A DNA stretch of 32,615 nucleotides from Cytobacillus sp. NCCP-133. Its GTDB lineage: Bacteria > Bacillota > Bacilli > Bacillales > Cytobacillaceae. The notes under the pieces are model-generated. The model saw only the letters and a program-made list of their open reading frames with translations. It did no database searches and was not told where the DNA came from. Location: contig NZ_BRVM01000029.1 in NCBI RefSeq assembly GCF_026011715.1, positions 1 to 32,615 of the forward strand, given 5' to 3'. Shown piece after piece: positions 1-6,911 of the stretch. The position numbers and the translations under genes are program-made. Position 1 is the first letter of the stretch; every line of letters starts with the position of its first letter.

Positions 1-121
1 TTTCAGACCTATTATTTCTTGCCTTAAGAAGATTGTCGAATATTACTTACACAAGATTTTACGCAGACCCACTTTACGATTAATTAATTGAGACATAACC
101 TTTTTATCATCAGCTCCAAAC

Positions 122-157
122 AAAAGCTCTGCCAGGACGGATCCCGGCAGAGCTTTT
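122..157 (-). terminator. Rho-independent terminator
   Basis: Perfect 12-bp inverted repeat (AAAAGCTCTGCC / GGCAGAGCTTTT) around a 12-nt loop. T-runs flank both sides, so it can work in both directions. On the minus strand it directly follows the broken reading frame at 164-286. Confidence 0.85.
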
Positions 158-163
158 CTTTAT

Positions 164-286
164 TTACCTTTCACTATTTATAAATCCTTTTACAAATAAA
201 GCACTTACAGTGGCCCCGCGATCCTGATGGCCAATCAACTTTTCAAAGTACCTTTCCGCCCGTTCTCAGAAAAAGTATGAATGCAT
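164..286 (-). pseudogene. Remnant of a small unidentified gene
   Basis: A minus-strand frame of 41 codons begins ATG-CAT-TCA, meets an in-frame TGA at codon 7, then stays open (ERAERYFEKLIGHQDRG...KGFINSER) to TAA, immediately before the terminator at 122-157. The composition looks protein-like and the terminator is correctly placed, so I read it as the 3' end of a decayed gene. No ribosome site precedes the ATG. I do not recognise the family. Confidence 0.4.
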
Positions 287-419
287 TACACAAAACTGTA
301 AATTCTTACGCAATCATTTTTATACATAATTAAATTAGCATTTCTATTATGGCGACCTTTCTTCGCTCTCATCCACGATTTCCAGCTTCATGAACCCTTC
401 ATGGCAACATTAGGAAGAT

Positions 420-744
420 TGAAAAAAGAACAATCTAGACAAAGCAGTTGGACATAAACTATCACACGAAAATATATTATGTACTGATGCTTGGCGAGCA
501 TTTAAAGCATGCCACTGAAAACGGAATGTCCATTTATCAGTTCCACTCTGATGGGAAGGTTCAAACAAAAGGACTTTATCATATCCAGAACGTCAATAAT
601 TATCACAGCAGACTCAAAGGATGAATACAGCGTTTTAACGGTGTGGCAACGAAATATCTCGATAATTACCTTGCTTGGTTTCAAGTGTTGGAGAGTATTC
701 ACCATCAACTTAATAAAGTCACGGTTAATGATCGGGTGCTTTAG
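420..744 (+). pseudogene. IS1595-family transposase remnant (C-terminal part)
   Basis: Read in two frames, the plus strand gives KLSHENILCTDAWRAFKA (about 456-506), then after a frameshift near 505-512 GMSIYQFHSDGKVQTKGLYH and NVNNYHSRLKG, an in-frame TGA where the family has Trp, then IQRFNGVATKYLDNYLAWF and a TAG stop. This pattern matches the C-terminal part of IS1595 (ISXO2-like) DDE transposases. The N-terminal part is missing and no terminal repeats were found. It is inactive: one frameshift, one nonsense codon and 5' truncation. Confidence 0.75.
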
Positions 745-769
745 TTGAAGAAGCCACTAAAAACAACAA

Positions 770-799
770 AAAGGACTTCCGTATATTTGAAAGTCCTTT
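770..799 (-). terminator. Terminator, probably for the 820-1122 gene
   Basis: Inverted repeat AAAGGACTT / AAGTCCTTT with a 12-nt loop. On the minus strand the right arm runs into TTTTTGTTGTTTTT, a good U-tract, just downstream of the gene ending at 820. Confidence 0.65.
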
Positions 800-819
800 C
801 ATCATAGCAGAAAACAACA

Positions 820-1122
820 TTAAACTTTAACAAAGCCTTTAAAAAAGGAAAAAGATGCCCCTATACCAAGTCCTAATAGTCCTGTTGTAAAAGGAAAGAC
901 AATTAGTTCGGTTGGCTGCAGGATGAATAACAGCATCATTGTCAGAAAGTAAGACATGGCTCCAAATGGAATGGAGAACATGGAACATAACAGAACAGGT
1001 GCAGTGGCAAGCGGACTAAAAAAATATCCTATACCTGGAAAATAACCGCCGGCAGCCTGCAGAATAGCAGCCATACAGGCAAAAATAGACGAAGCAATGA
1101 GCTTCCTCGTTTTTTTGTTCAT
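820..1122 (-). CDS. Small multi-pass membrane protein, possibly shortened
   Basis: A 100-aa very hydrophobic protein with about three membrane segments and the conserved-looking runs AAGGYFPGIGYFFSPLATAP and PTELIVFPFTTGLLGLGIG. It resembles a family of Bacillus integral membrane proteins of unknown function that, from memory, are longer (about 150 aa or more). It may therefore be a 3'-truncated copy ending in a short unrelated tail (FSFFKGFVKV). The ATG lacks a clear ribosome site. A GAGGTGG lies about 65 nt upstream but leads into another frame. The terminator at 770-799 follows it. Function unknown. Confidence 0.5.
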   Translation of the reverse strand: MNKKTRKLIASSIFACMAAILQAAGGYFPGIGYFFSPLATAPVLLCSMFSIPFGAMSYFLTMMLLFILQPTELIVFPFTTGLLGLGIGASFSFFKGFVKV

Positions 1123-1380
1123 TGAATTTTATTTGAGATAAGCGAACCTCATCAGAAATCGGTTTGAAAAAATACACCCTTCCACCTCTTTCTAAATGGT
1201 TTTACGTTACCATCATTATATTTACCATTTATTGAGGTGGAACTATTATTAATAATCCAACCATCAATCCCTTGTTTTAAGAGAAATCTCTATAAAACTT
1301 AACCGGTAATTCCGGGAAGGGACATATGCTGGCGGATGGAAGTCAGCCGTTTTGATGATGTCTTTAATAATAGGGAAATG

Positions 1381-1411
1381 AAAAAAGCAAGACCTAATGG
1401 CCCTGCTCTTT
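1381..1411 (-). terminator. Terminator of the cupredoxin gene
   Basis: On the minus strand AGCAGGGCC-ATTA-GGTCTTGCT forms a 9-bp stem (two G-T pairs) with a 4-nt loop, followed by TTTTTC. It overlaps the stop of the cupredoxin gene. Confidence 0.75.
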
Positions 1412-1799
1412 ATTTGACTATTACTTGCCCAACCATTCCTTCCTGGAAATGGTACCGGCATATCAATTCATATATACCAGGCTGCTTCGGTGTCACGGTA
1501 ATGTTTTTTTCTTTTCCTGGCTGGACCTCGGCGTCAATTCCCAGCTTCTCCACTGTAAAGGTGTGCTCTTTCTTACCTTTGTTTTTCAATATCAGCGTTG
1601 TGGCTGTTCCACTTGGAATCGTAATGACTTTTGGATTAAAATAATCATCGTTCAGCTCGACCTCAATCGATTTCGCCGTCTCCACAGGCTGAGCTGCAAT
1701 ATCGGATTCGGCCATTACTCCGAGTGAACCTAGAGTTGCTACAGACATAACCATTGCCAGCACAACAGCCAATCCTGTTACCCGTTTTTTTACAGACAT
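1410..1799 (-). CDS. Secreted cupredoxin-domain protein
   Basis: A 129-aa protein with an N-terminal signal peptide (positive MSVKKR, hydrophobic core to about residue 30, likely cleavage after VMA), so it is exported and perhaps kept at the membrane. The rest is one plastocyanin/azurin-like beta-sandwich. The four type-1 copper ligands are visible in the usual spacing: His79 (KKEHTF), then Cys114, His117 and Met122 (ELICRYHFQEGM). The family carries electrons or binds copper outside the cell. The start is supported by AAGGAGGG about 7 nt before the ATG. It is a single gene with its own terminator. The redox partner is unknown. Confidence 0.85.
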   Translation of the reverse strand: MSVKKRVTGLAVVLAMVMSVATLGSLGVMAESDIAAQPVETAKSIEVELNDDYFNPKVITIPSGTATTLILKNKGKKEHTFTVEKLGIDAEVQPGKEKNITVTPKQPGIYELICRYHFQEGMVGQVIVK

Positions 1800-1872
1800 T
1801 TCAATCCCTCCTTCCTAAACATATTTTTTCTAATTCAAAAAATATTATCACTATAAATTTAGTTCTAGGAGC

Positions 1873-1960
1873 AGAAAGACAGGTTCATCGTCCCTCTGTG
1901 CACATAATCTTTACCGCTCAACCTGGATCCATTTTATAAAAGTAGTTCCTTCTCAATTTT
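1873..1960. repeat. Dispersed ~88-bp repeat, copy A
   Basis: Clearly related to the sequence at 3891-3980: both share GACAGGTTC...ATC, GCACA.AATCTT.ACC.CTCAA, and an identical TTATAAAAGTAGTTCCTT run, with a few substitutions and small indels between. It lies between the cupredoxin gene and the 3' end of the GerAB-type permease. Confidence 0.75.
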
Positions 1961-1974
1961 TAAAATAAGCCTTT

Positions 1975-3087
1975 TCATTTCTTTATCTCCTTCTTTTTTA
2001 CCCTCTTGGCAATCATGATGGCGGCAAAGAGCAAGGGGATATAAATGAATGTAAAGCCAAACCCTATTTTCCCAAAATAGTCATTAAGCAGACTAATCTT
2101 TTCGCGCGTATTAATAAAGGTAATCACTATTAATAAAACACTGACAACAAAAAACACACCGATTTTTTGTCTAATATTAAAGATTCTCTTGATAAGTCTA
2201 GAAGAAATCCAAATGGCAATACACACATTCGGGAGCATAATTAAGTTCCAGCTTGCAATTCCAATATATTCAAAACGTTCTACAAAAGGCATTTCAACAA
2301 TTTTCCACATGGTCAAAGTGGCCCAGACTTGTTTAGCAAGCTGATCTTCCGAATAATAGGCAAACGTAATGACTGCTAAAATAGTATATATCAAGGTAGT
2401 GGTTAATACAGCAAGGTGAACCCACTTTTTGGATTTCTTTGGTTCTTTTATAAAAGGGTAAAAAAACAGAATAATCTCAAAACCGATGAAGGAAAGCGAC
2501 ATATTGTAGGAACCTATGAGAATTTCCTTAACTGAATGATCCCAAATTGGGAGGAGATTATAGAAATTTGAGAATTTAATGGCCCAGCCAAATGTCAGAA
2601 GGAGATAAGCCGGCAATATTAGGCCGAAAAAGGCTATACCGACTACCGTTCTGAGCCCTCCAAAAATGATATAAGTACAAAGCATCATGAATCCAAAGGA
2701 GAACCAGAAAGTGCTAAGCTCCGGAAACATCCACACTTGAATGACCTCGATAAATGTTCGTAATATAGCTAACACGTACAAAAAAAAGTAACCTATGAAA
2801 ATAGAGCTGATTGCCTTGCCGATCAAATTACCAGTAAGGTACTTATGGACTGTCACAAAATCACCATCAACCGTTTCGGCAATTTTATAAATCATCCAAA
2901 TGATGATATGTATGCATCCCCCGGCTAACAGGATGGAAATCCAGGCATCATAGCCTGCATCCTTTGCGATGGCTCTCTGATAGCTAAGAACCCCAATGCC
3001 AATTTGCATGGACATAATTAAATAAAACACTAGAAATGGGGAAATCTTCAATCTGTCTGGTATTTGCTTCTCCCTTATCTGGTTCAC
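1975..3087 (-). CDS. Spore germination permease, GerAB/GerKB type
   Basis: A 370-aa integral membrane protein with about ten transmembrane helices and the family opening KISPFLVFYLIMSMQIGIGV. This is the B subunit of Ger germinant receptors (APC-superfamily fold), which sits in the spore inner membrane and takes part in germinant recognition. Length fits the family. The start is a GTG that overlaps a GGAGGTGA ribosome-like sequence, so the start is uncertain and may be damaged (ATA occurs where an ATG would be well spaced). No A (GerAA) or C (lipoprotein GerAC) subunit gene lies beside it, so it is an orphan. It could be a stand-alone receptor subunit or the last survivor of a gerA-type operon. 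Confidence 0.85.
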   Translation of the reverse strand: MNQIREKQIPDRLKISPFLVFYLIMSMQIGIGVLSYQRAIAKDAGYDAWISILLAGGCIHIIIWMIYKIAETVDGDFVTVHKYLTGNLIGKAISSIFIGYFFLYVLAILRTFIEVIQVWMFPELSTFWFSFGFMMLCTYIIFGGLRTVVGIAFFGLILPAYLLLTFGWAIKFSNFYNLLPIWDHSVKEILIGSYNMSLSFIGFEIILFFYPFIKEPKKSKKWVHLAVLTTTLIYTILAVITFAYYSEDQLAKQVWATLTMWKIVEMPFVERFEYIGIASWNLIMLPNVCIAIWISSRLIKRIFNIRQKIGVFFVVSVLLIVITFINTREKISLLNDYFGKIGFGFTFIYIPLLFAAIMIAKRVKKKEIKK

Positions 3088-3537
3088 CTCCGTTTCATGA
3101 TTGGTAACTGGCTGCTGTAAACTGCGTTCCCACTCCAGCGTTATTCATCAATTAATTCTCTTGTGCTTTTTCCTTGCTAAAGCGAATAGGATTTTTAGTA
3201 CGCAAAAAGAGCGGCCTCTTGGCTTGCATTTTAAATGGAAGCCTGATAATCGCATCTTTCCTATCTGTCTAGTGCTGGACATCCTCTTAATCCGTTTTTT
3301 AACCATTTCCTCATAAGTAAGCATTACGTTTATTGTTGCCGGTATGGGAAAATTTATGAATGGAAGGCAAAAAAAAAGGAAGGTGTGGCGGTTAGAATTC
3401 AATAGGCTAAGGAGATACCTAATCGGCGACTTCTTGTACCACTACATGACCTGTTGTGAAAAAGCGTTAAGGAATTCCACTAAAACGGCGTTTATCCTTC
3501 CTAAATCAACACCCGTAAGGTATAAATAAATCTTAAC
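3088..3537. other. 450 bp without a convincing gene
   Basis: Short frames on both strands here lack ribosome sites and recognisable motifs. This is where a gerAA-type gene would be expected if the permease were part of an operon, but I could not find GerAA-like sequence in any frame. Confidence 0.4.
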
Positions 3538-3852
3538 TTAACCATATAATATAAAAATGATGACAGATATAGCTAACAAAGATTGAACTGAAAGTATTAA
3601 ATTTTTTCTCTGACGATTAAGTTTATTTACTCTTTTTATCGTAACGGCTGACAGCCAAGCCGAAACGATTGGTCCAACCCCTACTTTCATAATCAACATG
3701 ACAGGCATGGCTGGGCCAACATGATGTTAATTATCTACATCCATAAAAATCTCATAAAGGAAAATTGGCAAAATAACCGGCAAAGCCCAATATATAATAA
3801 AATTTGATGAATAACCTACAACATTTTCCGCTAACTTTTTCAATTCCCCCAT
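3538..3852 (-). pseudogene. Small membrane protein gene broken by an in-frame TAA
   Basis: A minus-strand frame of 105 codons: ATG, MGELKKLAENVVGY..., a membrane segment IIYWALPVILPIFLYEIF, a TAA at codon 42, then in the same frame a second half with VGPAMPVMLIMKVGVGPIVS, a basic stretch (KRVNKLNRQRK) and a last membrane segment ending LYG-TAA. The frame is continuous either side of the stop, and a single change (for example CAA to TAA) explains it. Two short separate peptides are possible but less likely, because the second half has no start with a ribosome site. Function unknown. Confidence 0.55.
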
Positions 3853-3890
3853 CCTGACTGTTTATTAAATACTTCTTAATTCGGCGGGAC

Positions 3891-3980
3891 AGAGGGACAG
3901 GTTCTTCATCCTTCTCTGCACACAATCTTCACCACTCAAACTAGATATCCAGCTTATAAAAGTAGTTCCTTCACAATTTC
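3891..3980. repeat. Dispersed ~88-bp repeat, copy B
   Basis: Partner of the copy at 1873-1960, in the same orientation. It starts GAGGGACAGGTTC and ends TTATAAAAGTAGTTCCTT. It sits just upstream (minus strand) of the broken membrane gene at 3538-3852. Confidence 0.75.
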
Positions 3981-4007
3981 CCCCAAAAAAACGCTGCTAT
4001 CGGCCCT

Positions 4008-4033
4008 CTGCATCTTAACCAAATGCACCCGTT
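4008..4033 (-). repeat. AACGGG-type intergenic motif, copy 1
   Basis: Minus-strand AACGGGTGCATTTGGTTAAG. One of five short related motifs (others at 4625-4656, 4592-4610, 5063-5083, 5825-5846), all in the same orientation, in gaps between small minus-strand genes. Confidence 0.45.
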
Positions 4034-4114
4034 TAATAACGGTAATTTATAAAAAGTTAATCCATTTTACTATTAGTCAAATTGGAACTGAGAAACAAAG
4101 GAACACGAAGCCGA

Positions 4115-4528
4115 TTAGAGCAACCAAGAACGAATAGATTGAAAGAACATCCATCGTTTTCTTATCTCCTTCCAATCACTCGGTGGATTGTCTGCATCCC
4201 ACTCTTTGGTTGCCTTGTTAATAGGAACGTTATATCTAAGAGTTATTATTGTTGCTAAAATGAACATTCCAGCAGAGGAAAAACGGCATATTTGTTCAAT
4301 ACCTCCAAATTCTTTAGCAAATATTGCAAAAGAAAAGGTAAGAATAACGCTTAGAGGCATAAATGCTGGCATAATAAGTCCATATGTTTTCAGTGAACCT
4401 TGTTCAAAACGTATATATTGCTTTTTAGGTAATTGCCGGACAACTGGATATACTAAAGCGTAGGAAGTAAACTCAGCACAAGCAGTGAAGCCTGCTATTA
4501 TAATTGTCATAAAACCTAATATATCCAA
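4115..4528 (-). CDS. DUF1772 (anthrone oxygenase-like) membrane protein
   Basis: A 137-aa membrane protein with about four helices. The C-terminal part NVPINKATKEWDADNPP...RKRW..F..IRSWL closely follows the DUF1772 signature (NVPxN...W...RW...N/SxxR). Some members of that family are described as anthrone oxygenase-like; most have no known function. The start is read as TTG, with GAGGG about 11 nt upstream; an in-frame ATG six codons later is the alternative. It is a stand-alone gene between copies of the AACGGG motif. Confidence 0.65.
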   Translation of the reverse strand: MDILGFMTIIIAGFTACAEFTSYALVYPVVRQLPKKQYIRFEQGSLKTYGLIMPAFMPLSVILTFSFAIFAKEFGGIEQICRFSSAGMFILATIITLRYNVPINKATKEWDADNPPSDWKEIRKRWMFFQSIRSWLL

Positions 4529-4591
4529 TATTGTAACGCCCTCTATATTACAATTAATTATATATTCTTATTATAAATTTGATTGATATTT

Positions 4592-4610
4592 TTAACTAAC
4601 CTGTCCGTTA
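4592..4610 (-). repeat. AACGGG-type intergenic motif, copy 2
   Basis: Minus-strand TAACGGACAGGTTAGTTAA, about 65 nt upstream of the DUF1772 start. Confidence 0.4.
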
Positions 4611-4624
4611 GAGAAACAAGGAAA

Positions 4625-4656
4625 GCGACTGCTCTTATTGAACAATCGCATCCGTC
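4625..4656 (-). repeat. AACGGG-type motif, copy 3, overlapping a stop codon
   Basis: Minus-strand GACGGATGCGATTGTTCAAT followed by AAGAGCAGTCGC. The first bases overlap the TGA stop of the membrane-protein gene at 4655-5020, so the motif begins exactly where that gene ends. Confidence 0.4.
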
Positions 4657-5020
4657 ACTTTAAGTGTAACTCTTCACAATCGTTTTCTCTTTTATTCTTG
4701 GGAAAATGCATAAGAAGAAAACAAATGAAATAAGTAATACATGAAGCAACAAACCAAGCAAAGATTCCAGGTGTAAACATTAAGTACAAACTGATTGGCA
4801 AAGACCAAATAAATGCGATTAACATAAGATATTTTTTATTCATGAATGAAGAAATGATAGCCAGACAAGCTGGAAGGAATAACATAACAAAGGTATTACC
4901 TGCCATATCTCCAGAACTTGAAGCTGTATAACGATTATAAAAAACTAGAACAATCCACAAAACAATACTGAATAAACCAGCGATTACTCCTAAAGTTAAT
5001 CCAGTTACTCTCAATTTCAA
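4655..5020 (-). CDS. Small four-helix membrane protein of unknown function
   Basis: A 121-aa hydrophobic protein with about four membrane segments (VIAGLFSIVLWIVLVFY, MLFLPACLAIISSF, YLMLIAFIWSLPISLYL, FAWFVASCITYFICFLLM) and a charged tail. The start is TTG, supported by GGGGGA six or so nt upstream. No family recognised. It lies between a GNAT gene and a DUF1772 gene, each with its own spacer repeat, so it is probably transcribed alone. Confidence 0.6.
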   Translation of the reverse strand: MKLRVTGLTLGVIAGLFSIVLWIVLVFYNRYTASSSGDMAGNTFVMLFLPACLAIISSFMNKKYLMLIAFIWSLPISLYLMFTPGIFAWFVASCITYFICFLLMHFPKNKRENDCEELHLK

Positions 5021-5062
5021 TCTCCCCCTTTAATTAATTTTTACCATAAATTCTCAAAACTT

Positions 5063-5083
5063 CTTTAAGAAAACTGCCCGTTA
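5063..5083 (-). repeat. AACGGG-type intergenic motif, copy 4
   Basis: Minus-strand TAACGGGCAGTTTTCTTAAAG, about 45-60 nt upstream of the membrane gene at 4655-5020. Confidence 0.45.
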
Positions 5084-5169
5084 CTTTATGTAAATCTTCA
5101 CAAATCTATTAAACGCCATCTATAACTGTTAATGACGGTTATCAGTTCAAACGTATAAAAAACATAAAG

Positions 5170-5203
5170 AAAATAAAAAGCAGTACATAACTTGTTTTAC
5201 TGC
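5170..5203 (-). terminator. Terminator of the GNAT gene
   Basis: Stem GCAGTA / TACTGC with a 12-nt loop, followed on the minus strand by TTTTTATTTTC, 19 nt after the acetyltransferase stop. Confidence 0.6.
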
Positions 5204-5221
5204 ATCAAATGTTTAATACAT

Positions 5222-5761
5222 TCAAAACTTTAATATAGAGTACACCTTTAAATCCTTATATTCCCCTTTAACATACATTATCTTTCTGCTTATACCTTCG
5301 AAAGACATACCTAACTTTTCCATAACACGCTCTGAACCCTTGTTTTCTAAAAAACATCTCGCCTGTACACGAACTAAGTTCATACTGTCGAAACCAAAAG
5401 AAATGATTGCCCTTGCTGCTTCGGTAATTAACCCTTTGCCCCAGTATTCTTTAGATAAAACATAACCAATTTCAGCACTTTTGTGTTCTGGCTGCCACCA
5501 AACAAAGTGAACTGTCCCAATAAATTTTCCATTTTCTTTAAGCTCAATCCCCCATGGAGCATCATATTGAGGTAAAAACGTATTTATAAATTCAATTGTA
5601 TCTGATAATGAAGAATGAGTTTCCCAAGTAACATATCTCGTTACTTCTTCATTCGAGGCATATAAATACATATCTTCTGCATCATCTAATGTAATTTTTC
5701 TAAGGATGAGACGCTCCGTTTCTAATTTAGGTACATCAGCAAATTTTTCTAAGATAATCAT
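5222..5761 (-). CDS. GNAT family N-acetyltransferase, RimJ/RimL type
   Basis: A 179-aa single-domain acetyltransferase. Features are LETERLILRKITLDDAEDMY at the N-terminus (typical RimJ/L opening), a beta-bulge region with IGTVHFVWW, AEIGYVLSKEYWGKGLITEA (motif A, acetyl-CoA pyrophosphate binding, Q/RxxGxG/A variant WGKGL) and NKGSERVMEKLGMSFEG (motif B). It transfers acetyl from acetyl-CoA to an amine, either a protein N-terminus or a small molecule; the substrate is not readable. Full length for the family. The ATG has GGTG about 6 nt upstream. It is followed by its own terminator. Confidence 0.85.
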   Translation of the reverse strand: MIILEKFADVPKLETERLILRKITLDDAEDMYLYASNEEVTRYVTWETHSSLSDTIEFINTFLPQYDAPWGIELKENGKFIGTVHFVWWQPEHKSAEIGYVLSKEYWGKGLITEAARAIISFGFDSMNLVRVQARCFLENKGSERVMEKLGMSFEGISRKIMYVKGEYKDLKVYSILKF

Positions 5762-5824
5762 GAATTCACCACTTTACTAAATAGTATCCACTGATAATAA
5801 TTCTATCGTTTTTTAAAATTTATT

Positions 5825-5846
5825 TATTCAATAAAACTGCCCCGTT
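5825..5846 (-). repeat. AACGGG-type intergenic motif, copy 5
   Basis: Minus-strand AACGGGGCAGTTTTATTGAA, about 64-85 nt upstream of the GNAT start, a similar position to copies 2 and 4 relative to their genes. Confidence 0.45.
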
Positions 5847-6040
5847 CGAATAACGAAAAAGAATTGCCACAGTAACCCTTTTTTATGCTCCTTCTTTAAC
5901 AGTCTTGTCCCGCAGGCTTAAAAAGTTTTTCATTGAGAATTTATTTCTATAACCCGGTCATTTATTCCTTTTGAAATCCAGTTTAATGGAAAGTAATTTA
6001 TTTACTGGGATCTGCGCACGGAAAGCATAGGGATTTTTCA

Positions 6041-6066
6041 TAAAAAAAAGGGCTGCTTTCAGCCCC
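6041..6066 (-). terminator. Rho-independent terminator
   Basis: GGGCTG-AAAG-CAGCCC followed by TTTTTTTT on the minus strand. It would end a transcript coming from the 58-aa frame at 6244-6420, about 180 nt upstream. Confidence 0.8.
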
Positions 6067-6243
6067 CTCATCTTAAAATAACACATCCCTTTGGTTTTCT
6101 AATACAAAATAATGGTTGCCTCGCTTTTTATAAACGAATCTCTCTTAAGTTCATAATAACTGCTTCTTTACTTGAGAATTGACATACTGCCAAAACATAC
6201 ATCAATTAATGACTAACTTACTCTTTCTCCAAGATTCATTTCC

Positions 6244-6420
6244 TCAAACTTCTGCACAAAATTGCAGGTTACAGGCTCGCCCGATGGATTGTCTGGTAGC
6301 CGGATCCCGATAGTACGTTTCATTAAAACCGCATAAAGAGCATTCTAGTTCGTGGATGATCTCCCGCTGGCCTAGTACTGCTTCCAATAATAGCTCGAAA
6401 TGCAAATCTGCCACTTCCAT
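6244..6420 (-). CDS. 58-aa Cys-containing small protein or fragment
   Basis: Minus-strand ATG frame: MEVADLHFELLLEAVLGQRE, then IIHELECSLCGFNETYYRDP, then ATRQSIGRACNLQFCAEV and TGA. Two Cys pairs (CxxC and CxxxxC) could make a small zinc site, and the amphipathic N-terminus looks like a real protein. The ATG is preceded by AAAGGGA, a weak ribosome site, and an in-frame stop lies just upstream. A strong minus-strand terminator lies downstream at 6041-6066. No family recognised. It may be complete or the surviving N-terminus of something longer. Confidence 0.4.
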   Translation of the reverse strand: MEVADLHFELLLEAVLGQREIIHELECSLCGFNETYYRDPATRQSIGRACNLQFCAEV

Positions 6421-6772
6421 TTCCCTTTTTCATTTTTTATATCAAACGGGGAGTGTGAAATTTCCCGAACTTTGTATAGTCTAATGGCGCATCTTTACGT
6501 CAAAAAATGGGCAGGAACCCTATTAGACTTTGGTTTTGATGAGGAGAATGGGTTCTTTGCAATAACTACTATAGAAACGGGAACTATTAATATGTAAAAG
6601 TCTTACACGCTTCGATATTTTCTATTATTTTTCGGGAAATAATATGATTTATATGTCATTATATATTGCTTCAATGCTATGTAATAGGAGTCTTACTCTA
6701 TCCGATTTAATTTTGCAGAATTTTTATTAAGACTGCTTAAAAGCACCATCCCCCAACAATTTGGACAAAATC
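6421..6772. other. Intergenic stretch, no gene supported
   Basis: A plus-strand frame starting at 6484 (MAHLYVKKWAGTLLDFGFDE...) looks slightly protein-like but has no ribosome site and no recognisable family. Nothing else was seen. Confidence 0.3.
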
Positions 6773-6788
6773 AATCAAACGTTTGATT
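6773..6788. promoter_or_regulatory. Perfect 16-bp palindrome, candidate operator
   Basis: AATCAAACGTTTGATT, a perfect palindrome that recurs exactly at 28798-28813. Length and symmetry suit a dimeric repressor such as a TetR-family protein, but no such gene is in the window and no downstream gene is obvious. Confidence 0.5.
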
Positions 6789-6816
6789 AAATAACTTAGA
6801 CCCAACCTACCAAACA

Positions 6817-6852
6817 AAAATACCCAGCGACACCAAAATCGCTGGGTATTTT
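6817..6852 (-). terminator. Operon terminator after the aldehyde dehydrogenase
   Basis: A 14-bp perfect stem (AAAATACCCAGCGA / TCGCTGGGTATTTT) with an 8-nt loop and T-runs on both sides, about 60 nt after the last gene of the sigma-54 operon. Confidence 0.9.
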
Positions 6853-6911
6853 TTCGTGAAACATATCTGTGAAACAAGAAATTTCGGGTGGTACCTGGTA
6901 CCCCAACTACA

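Larger units (their letters stand above)
5762..6243. other. Intergenic region with repeat and terminator only
   Basis: No gene seen in these 480 bp. They contain the AACGGG motif copy at 5825-5846 and the terminator at 6041-6066. Confidence 0.4.

Noticed and set aside
3088..3537. Remains of gerAA or gerAC beside the permease
   Set aside because: No frame in this region resembles either subunit.
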